In this document: positions 59,436-64,000 of the stretch, in pieces
Layout of the letters: each line of letters opens with the position of its first letter
How positions within the stretch are numbered: position 1 is the first letter of the stretch
From: CAZOAR01 sp964577985
Lineage (GTDB): Bacteria > Gemmatimonadota > CAZMKB01 > CAZNLH01
NCBI GenBank assembly: GCA_964577985.1
Contig: CAZOAR010000003.1
Span: 1 to 64,000, forward strand
Direction of reading: 5' to 3'
Length of the DNA: 64,000 nt
The notes under the pieces: generated by a model
What the model was told of the DNA's origin: nothing
Seen by the model: only the letters and a program-made list of their open reading frames with translations
Database searches by the model: none
Made by a program: the position numbers and the translations under genes

Positions 59436-60542
59436 TTGAGGTCGAGATTCTCAAAATGGTTTTCCGAGAGAGGAATTGACACGCTGGATGTGGCGGGTAT
59501 CCTTGCATTCGCCGGTCTTGTTTTCGGGAGGATTTACTCGTGGCTTGACCTTGAGAGGAGTGAAGAAACAGCAGGAGGAACCGTGAAAAAGTGGTTTTTT
59601 CACACTGGCGGTCTCCTCTTCTGTATGACGGCAGTGACCGTGACCTCCGGTCTGTTCCTGCTTTTTTACTACCATCCGACTCCAGAGAGCGCGCAGGCGA
59701 GCCTGAGATACATAGAGAGCAGCGTGTTCTTTGGCCGGACACTGAGACAACTGCATGCCTGGTCTGCCAGCTCACTTATTTTTCTTATCTTTGTGCACAT
59801 TTTCAAGTGCTTTGCCAACAGGGCGTATGGTAGACCCAAAGAGCTGAACTGGTTAGTGGGTTCCTCACTTCTCTTCTTCTGCTTCTATTTTCTTCTTACC
59901 GGGAGGTTGCTGCCATGGGACCAGTACTCGTACTGGAAGACAGTCGCGAACCTGAAGGTACTCTCGGATGTTCCCGTAATTGGCAGCTTCCTGGTGAACC
60001 TCCTCTATGGTGGACAAGATGTAACCTGGATCACGTTGATTCGTTTTTACAGCGCGCATGTTCTCGTTCTGCCACTTGTTACGGCGGCGCTGCTTCTTCT
60101 GCATTTCAGGCTCATGAGGAAAGACCATCATTCGTCGACGAGTGCTCCGCTTATTCGTGGGAGCGAGGCTGGTGGCAGTTACACGCCACGGTCTATCTTT
60201 ACGGTGAAGGTCCTGGAGCTTGCAATGTTGAGTTACGTGATGCTCGGGATAGTCCTGACGCTTGCCATTTTGAGGCCTTATCCCCTGACGGAAGAGGCCA
60301 ATCCTTTCAGCGCCATCATTCAGAAGCCGGAGTGGTATCTCCTGGGGGCTAAAAGGATACTCGACACAATGCCCGGATTCCTGTCTGCATTAGCCCTCCT
60401 CATTGTGCCGATTCTTTTCCTCTCGCTGCCGTATTTCGACGAACGTGGCTGGCTTTCATGGCTGACCGTCAAGCTCAGAATAGCACTCGCGCTTCTCCTG
60501 ACGCTCTTTTTCATGATTCTGACCTGGGGGCCTGTATCTTGA
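59436..60542 (+). CDS. Cytochrome b (b6-like) with C-terminal helices
   Basis: 368 aa, TTG 59436, with GGAGG nine bases upstream. Two pairs of haem b ligands are in helices 2 and 4: HAWSASSLIFLIFVH (13 residues between) and HVLVLPLVTAALLLLH (14 between). The 13/14 spacing is the cytochrome b6 pattern. The Q-site PEWY motif occurs (KPEWYLL), as in cytochrome b/subunit IV. The C-terminal part adds about three helices. The expected b6 Cys for haem c-n is not seen. It pairs with the Rieske protein. Confidence 0.92.
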   Translation: MRSRFSKWFSERGIDTLDVAGILAFAGLVFGRIYSWLDLERSEETAGGTVKKWFFHTGGLLFCMTAVTVTSGLFLLFYYHPTPESAQASLRYIESSVFFGRTLRQLHAWSASSLIFLIFVHIFKCFANRAYGRPKELNWLVGSSLLFFCFYFLLTGRLLPWDQYSYWKTVANLKVLSDVPVIGSFLVNLLYGGQDVTWITLIRFYSAHVLVLPLVTAALLLLHFRLMRKDHHSSTSAPLIRGSEAGGSYTPRSIFTVKVLELAMLSYVMLGIVLTLAILRPYPLTEEANPFSAIIQKPEWYLLGAKRILDTMPGFLSALALLIVPILFLSLPYFDERGWLSWLTVKLRIALALLLTLFFMILTWGPVS

Positions 60543-60544
60543 CA

Positions 60545-61789
60545 ATGCCCCGGGAAAAGAAACTCATATCAAAAGTGCTCATGCTCTGGTTTCTCCTGTT
60601 GATTGGCGGTTCCGGCTTGAGGGCCGAGTACGCCCCGGAGGAAAAGGCCAATTCCTGCATGGTATGCCACTCTACCGTAAAGGCACAGTACATGGATGAT
60701 ATTCACTTCAAGCGCGGAATTTCCTGTGATACATGTCATGGTGGAGATCCGGCCGAGTTCGAACTTGAGAATTCGAAAGCATCCTCTACAGACTACAAGG
60801 GAGGCTTCAGCAAGCTGGAAGGTGTCAAGCTCTGCGCATCATGCCATTCGGACGAGGTCTTGATGCGCCAGTACGGGTTGAGTACTGACCAGTACCAACA
60901 ATACCTTACCAGCAGGCACGGCAGAATGCTTGTTGAAGATGGCGACCAGGGTGTGGCATCCTGCGTGGATTGTCACGGCGCTCACTCTGTTCTGCCGGCA
61001 TCAGATCCATCCAGCAGTGTGTTCAGAAAGAACCTGCCATATACGTGCGGAAAATGTCATTCGGATGATGAGCATATGAAGAGATACGGTTTCCCCACCG
61101 ATCAACTGGACGACTATCTGCACTCAGTCCATGGGGTTCAACTCATCGAAAACAACAATCGAGCCGTTCCGGAGTGCGCGCAGTGTCATGGCGTACACGG
61201 GGCCAGTGCACCGGGCACCACGGAAGTATTTAACGTGTGCGGCCAATGCCACCCGTTCATACGTGAGCAGTTCATGAGAAGCCCCCATTTTGAGGCGGAG
61301 AAAGAAGGCTTGATGAATGGTTGTGTGGCCTGTCATAGTGATCACAGAATAGTGAGGGCGGATGCCGACTCCATCATCAAGAAGTGCCGTGAATGTCACG
61401 AAGAGAGTAGCGATGCGTACGAGACTGGCATGGCAATGAAGTCACTGATTCATGGTGCCTGGGAGAGATACTACGAGGGCAGGGCTGAAGTCGACACCGC
61501 CGTTGTCAGAGGTCTTCTGGTGACAGATGAAGAGATGATGATGGAAGAAGCCTTTACGCTCCTCACGAGTTTGCGGACATCCCAGCACACTCTCGATCTG
61601 GACGAAATGAGAAGTGAAGCTGCAAAGGCAACCTCTATTGTGAATAGTGTCATAGCGACCCTCGAACATGAACTTGTCTCCATAAGGATCTACAAGCTCG
61701 TTCTCATACCCGTCTGGTTGTTCGTATCAGGAATGCTGGCGTTGTTCTACGCAGGCTTGAAGAGGAGAGCAGCGAAGAAGCGGCGGTGA
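60545..61789 (+). CDS. Nonahaem c-type cytochrome with C-terminal membrane anchor
   Basis: 414 aa from ATG 60545. Signal segment about 8-25. Nine CX2CH motifs (CMVCH, CDTCH, CASCH, CVDCH, CGKCH, CAQCH, CGQCH, CVACH, CRECH) lie within residues about 35-290. A helical region (about 310-375) precedes a C-terminal membrane helix (VLIPVWLFVSGMLALFYAGL). It follows the cytochrome b gene by two bases and replaces cytochrome c1/f as the likely electron acceptor of the Rieske protein. Length and motif pattern resemble cytochrome families in quinol oxidation modules of Geobacter-like bacteria. Confidence 0.92.
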   Translation: MPREKKLISKVLMLWFLLLIGGSGLRAEYAPEEKANSCMVCHSTVKAQYMDDIHFKRGISCDTCHGGDPAEFELENSKASSTDYKGGFSKLEGVKLCASCHSDEVLMRQYGLSTDQYQQYLTSRHGRMLVEDGDQGVASCVDCHGAHSVLPASDPSSSVFRKNLPYTCGKCHSDDEHMKRYGFPTDQLDDYLHSVHGVQLIENNNRAVPECAQCHGVHGASAPGTTEVFNVCGQCHPFIREQFMRSPHFEAEKEGLMNGCVACHSDHRIVRADADSIIKKCRECHEESSDAYETGMAMKSLIHGAWERYYEGRAEVDTAVVRGLLVTDEEMMMEEAFTLLTSLRTSQHTLDLDEMRSEAAKATSIVNSVIATLEHELVSIRIYKLVLIPVWLFVSGMLALFYAGLKRRAAKKRR

Positions 61790-61836
61790 AGTGAGACCTT
61801 GCCAGGACCCGCTTTCCGGGCGTAATCTCAGAGGGG

Positions 61837-64000
61837 ATGATGAGAAAAAGGACGCTGAAAATATTATTCTTTCTTGTATGCGCGTTTGCTGTTTTCTCGG
61901 TTCTTTTTGTTGAATACAGTGCCACCCCACAGTTCTGCAATTCCTGCCACAATATGGAACCATATTACAATGCATGGAAGGCCTCATCCCATAATTTTGT
62001 CCCGTGTGTGGACTGTCACTATACGCCAGGGCTTGAATCACAGGCGAGAAGCAAGTTCGAGGCTATCAACCAGGTGGTCAGCTATGTGACACGAACATAC
62101 GGAAGTCGACCCAGGGCAGAGATCAGTGATATGAGTTGCCTGCGATCCGGTTGCCATAGCCAGAGACTGCTTCAGGGACGGGTCGACTTCAACGGGATAT
62201 ATTTTGATCACAGGCCTCATCTTGTCGAGGTCAGACGTGGCCTGAAGCTCCGATGCACCAGCTGTCATTCGCAGATCGTCCAGGGCACCCACATGACGGT
62301 TACCACCAGCACCTGTTTCCTGTGCCACTTCAAGGGAACGGAGAGCGGCAAGAGCATTGCCGGCTGTACGTCTTGTCATCCCCCTCCCGAATCTGTCATC
62401 GAATTCGAAGGGATAGCCTTCAGTCACGCCGAGGTGGTTGAAAGAGGACTGGAATGCTCCAATTGTCATGTGCAGGTCATCCAGGGAAGCGGAGACGTTC
62501 CAAGGGAGAGATGCCTTATCTGCCACGGTGAACCTCAGCGGATAGAGAGGTACGATGAGGTCCAGTTCATACACGGAAAACATGTCTCGGAGCATAAGGT
62601 GGATTGCGAGGAATGCCACAATTCGATCGAACATGGACTCGTCAAGATGGCCTCGTCAATCGAGGTAGAATGTTCATCATGTCATCCGGATCACCATTCA
62701 GAGGTGAGAGAACTATACATGGGCGTAGGAGGCAAGGGGCTCCCGGCCAACCCCAGCAGCATGTTCCTGACTCGGGTCGGGTGTAACGGGTGTCATCTGG
62801 TCCACAAGAAGGTAGAAGGATATGGAGAAATAATGGTTGCATCCGAAGCCTCCTGCATACACTGTCACGGAACCAAGTTCCACGGTATGCTGGGGAACTG
62901 GAAGAGGGTTATAACTGAAAGCGTCGAATCTCTGTTGAAGACCCTCGACGAGGTGGAGGCAATCGTCCTCGCGAGTGCAGGCGATGAAGGATATGGAAGT
63001 GCGCTCAGGTCTCTTGAGACCGCCCGCCACAATATAGAAGTGGTTCACAAAGGAGATGGTGTGCATAATGTGGAGTATTCCATCGAACTGCTGGAGGAGT
63101 CCTACCAGTCTATCAGGAAATCTCTTGTGGACGTCGGAAGCGATTATCAACCATCCCGGCCTGGGTTGACTCCGGCCTCTGATTCGGCCAGACGGAGTTG
63201 TTCGACGTGTCATGTAGGGATGGAGGAGAACGAGGAAGAAATCTTCGGCTATCATTTCGATCACTCTCCACACCTGGGGTCTGGCATCGACTGTCTCGTC
63301 TGTCATGAGGGACTGCCGGGACATTCTGAAGTGGGACACGGTGCGCTGAGGCTTGCGGCTGGCGACTGTATGGATTGTCATCACTCGGGAGAGTCAGGGG
63401 ATTGCGCGAGATGTCATGAGGATTACAAGACAAAGATGATTCGCATGAATGATGAAATCTTTGTCCATGACAGACATCTTGAGAATGCCGGCCTGGAGTG
63501 TGTCGAGTGTCACGAAAAGAGTGACGTGAACCGGGCCGACCTCAGAGAGGGTCTGGAGTGCTATGGGTGTCATCACGATCGGCAGGATCTTGAGTGCGAG
63601 TCGTGTCACACCGCGCAGGCCCGGTTCATGTCGGGTGCAGGAGTCGGTGGTGTGACAGATGAGCCGAGTATCATGGCCGATGCCGTTGAGTGTGGGGATT
63701 GTCACCGTGAGATCCAGAAGGGCTATTTCCCGGACAAGTTGAAAAATGCGTGTACGGGTTGTCACGATGAGGAATACGCCGGGATACTTGCTGACTGGCA
63801 GGGAACGACGGAGAGAGGTCTTGAGAAAATTGAAGGGCTTTACAAGAAACTGGAAAAGAATAAATTGGAACTGAATCCTGAGGAACTGAAGAGGCGAGAT
63901 GAAGGCCTCGCGTTGATAAGAGAGAAGATCGAATGGATCAGGAGAGATGGGTCTCTCGGTGCCCATAACCCATTTCTGACAGAAACATTGATTGATGAGT
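61837..64000 (+). CDS. NapC/NrfH-like membrane-anchored giant c-type cytochrome, at least 21 haem motifs (incomplete)
   Basis: The frame opens at ATG 61837 (or 61840) with GAGGGG upstream and stays open to the window end, at least 721 codons; the 3' end is missing. An N-terminal helix (about 7-26) precedes a NapC/NrfH-like haem start (CNSCH-x-MEPYY, CVDCH). Twenty CX2CH and one CX4CH motif (CLRSGCH) are visible, the last about 80 codons before the window edge. A haem-free helical segment at about 360-440 divides the protein in two. It should take electrons from the quinol module encoded by the three upstream genes and pass them along a haem wire in the periplasm. Confidence 0.9.
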   Translation, partial: MMRKRTLKILFFLVCAFAVFSVLFVEYSATPQFCNSCHNMEPYYNAWKASSHNFVPCVDCHYTPGLESQARSKFEAINQVVSYVTRTYGSRPRAEISDMSCLRSGCHSQRLLQGRVDFNGIYFDHRPHLVEVRRGLKLRCTSCHSQIVQGTHMTVTTSTCFLCHFKGTESGKSIAGCTSCHPPPESVIEFEGIAFSHAEVVERGLECSNCHVQVIQGSGDVPRERCLICHGEPQRIERYDEVQFIHGKHVSEHKVDCEECHNSIEHGLVKMASSIEVECSSCHPDHHSEVRELYMGVGGKGLPANPSSMFLTRVGCNGCHLVHKKVEGYGEIMVASEASCIHCHGTKFHGMLGNWKRVITESVESLLKTLDEVEAIVLASAGDEGYGSALRSLETARHNIEVVHKGDGVHNVEYSIELLEESYQSIRKSLVDVGSDYQPSRPGLTPASDSARRSCSTCHVGMEENEEEIFGYHFDHSPHLGSGIDCLVCHEGLPGHSEVGHGALRLAAGDCMDCHHSGESGDCARCHEDYKTKMIRMNDEIFVHDRHLENAGLECVECHEKSDVNRADLREGLECYGCHHDRQDLECESCHTAQARFMSGAGVGGVTDEPSIMADAVECGDCHREIQKGYFPDKLKNACTGCHDEEYAGILADWQGTTERGLEKIEGLYKKLEKNKLELNPEELKRRDEGLALIREKIEWIRRDGSLGAHNPFLTETLIDE

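Noticed and set aside
1..64000. CRISPR arrays, insertion sequences, prophage genes, rRNA and tRNA genes
   Set aside because: No regularly spaced repeats, transposase or integrase motifs, or rRNA/tRNA folds were found on either strand.

Overview
The window looks like a piece of a Gram-negative-type, cytochrome-rich, probably anaerobically respiring heterotroph of moderately high GC. Evidence is an OmpA/Pal-type lipoprotein, an outer-membrane beta-barrel gene, a respiratory nuoJKLMN block, an almost complete cytochrome c maturation (Ccm, System I) cluster, and four multiheme c-type cytochrome genes that together encode 54 haem-attachment motifs. It also carries a complete Pup-proteasome operon, best known from Actinobacteria but also reported from scattered other phyla. 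My inference is an uncultured lineage of the FCB/Latescibacteria/Eisenbacteria/Krumholzibacteria kind. No rRNA or tRNA is present to settle this.

Layout. 1-3378: tail of a glycan or secondary-product locus (asparagine synthase-like amidotransferase, glycosyltransferase), preceded by a dispersed palindromic repeat. 3398-5550 (minus): B12-binding radical SAM protein and DNA glycosylase Tag. 6141-12106: membrane arm of complex I, nuoJKLMN. 12274-17482: NrnA-like DHH phosphoesterase, MoaB, a GlcD-GlcF fused flavin/Fe-S oxidoreductase, ThyX. 17508-23904: mpa, dop, pup, prcB, prcA, pafA. 23937-27497 (minus): beta-barrel, 14-haem and 10-haem cytochromes, arranged like a porin-cytochrome conduit. 27909-34331: IclR-like regulator, IspH, radical SAM protein, methylmalonyl-CoA mutase catalytic subunit, short ThiC, PHP phosphoesterase. 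34321-40038: ccmE, F, H, a CcmI-like zinc-ribbon protein, ccmA, B, C, D. 40112-42386: small Cys-containing protein, Mth938-like protein, rhomboid protease, HhH-GPD glycosylase. 42658-46256: Tyr-rich secreted protein, ECF sigma, anti-sigma, Spy-like protein. 46293-51509: LolA-like protein, GT2 glycosyltransferase, and a minus-strand rfbF/rfbG-type nucleotide-sugar operon. 52049-55809: Pal, GlgC and a sigma-54-dependent response regulator. 55996-56157: a sigma-54 promoter followed by two hairpins and a terminator, a small-RNA candidate. 56402-58779: methionine gamma-lyase/cystathionine gamma-synthase family enzyme and leucine dehydrogenase. 58974-64000: Rieske protein, b6-type cytochrome b, 9-haem cytochrome, and a membrane-anchored cytochrome with at least 21 haem motifs that runs off the end.

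How it fits together (inference). Proteins tagged with Pup are degraded by the proteasome. Amino acids are oxidised through leucine dehydrogenase, methionine gamma-lyase and the methylmalonyl-CoA route. Electrons enter quinone through complex I, pass through the Rieske/cytochrome b/multihaem module, and may cross the outer membrane through the beta-barrel/14-haem/10-haem set. The Ccm cluster would mature these cytochromes. The least expected items are the two multihaem modules, the Pup-proteasome operon with a ligation-ready Pup (C-terminal GGE), the CX3Y-type CcmE that coexists with CcmH, and the sigma-54 small-RNA candidate.
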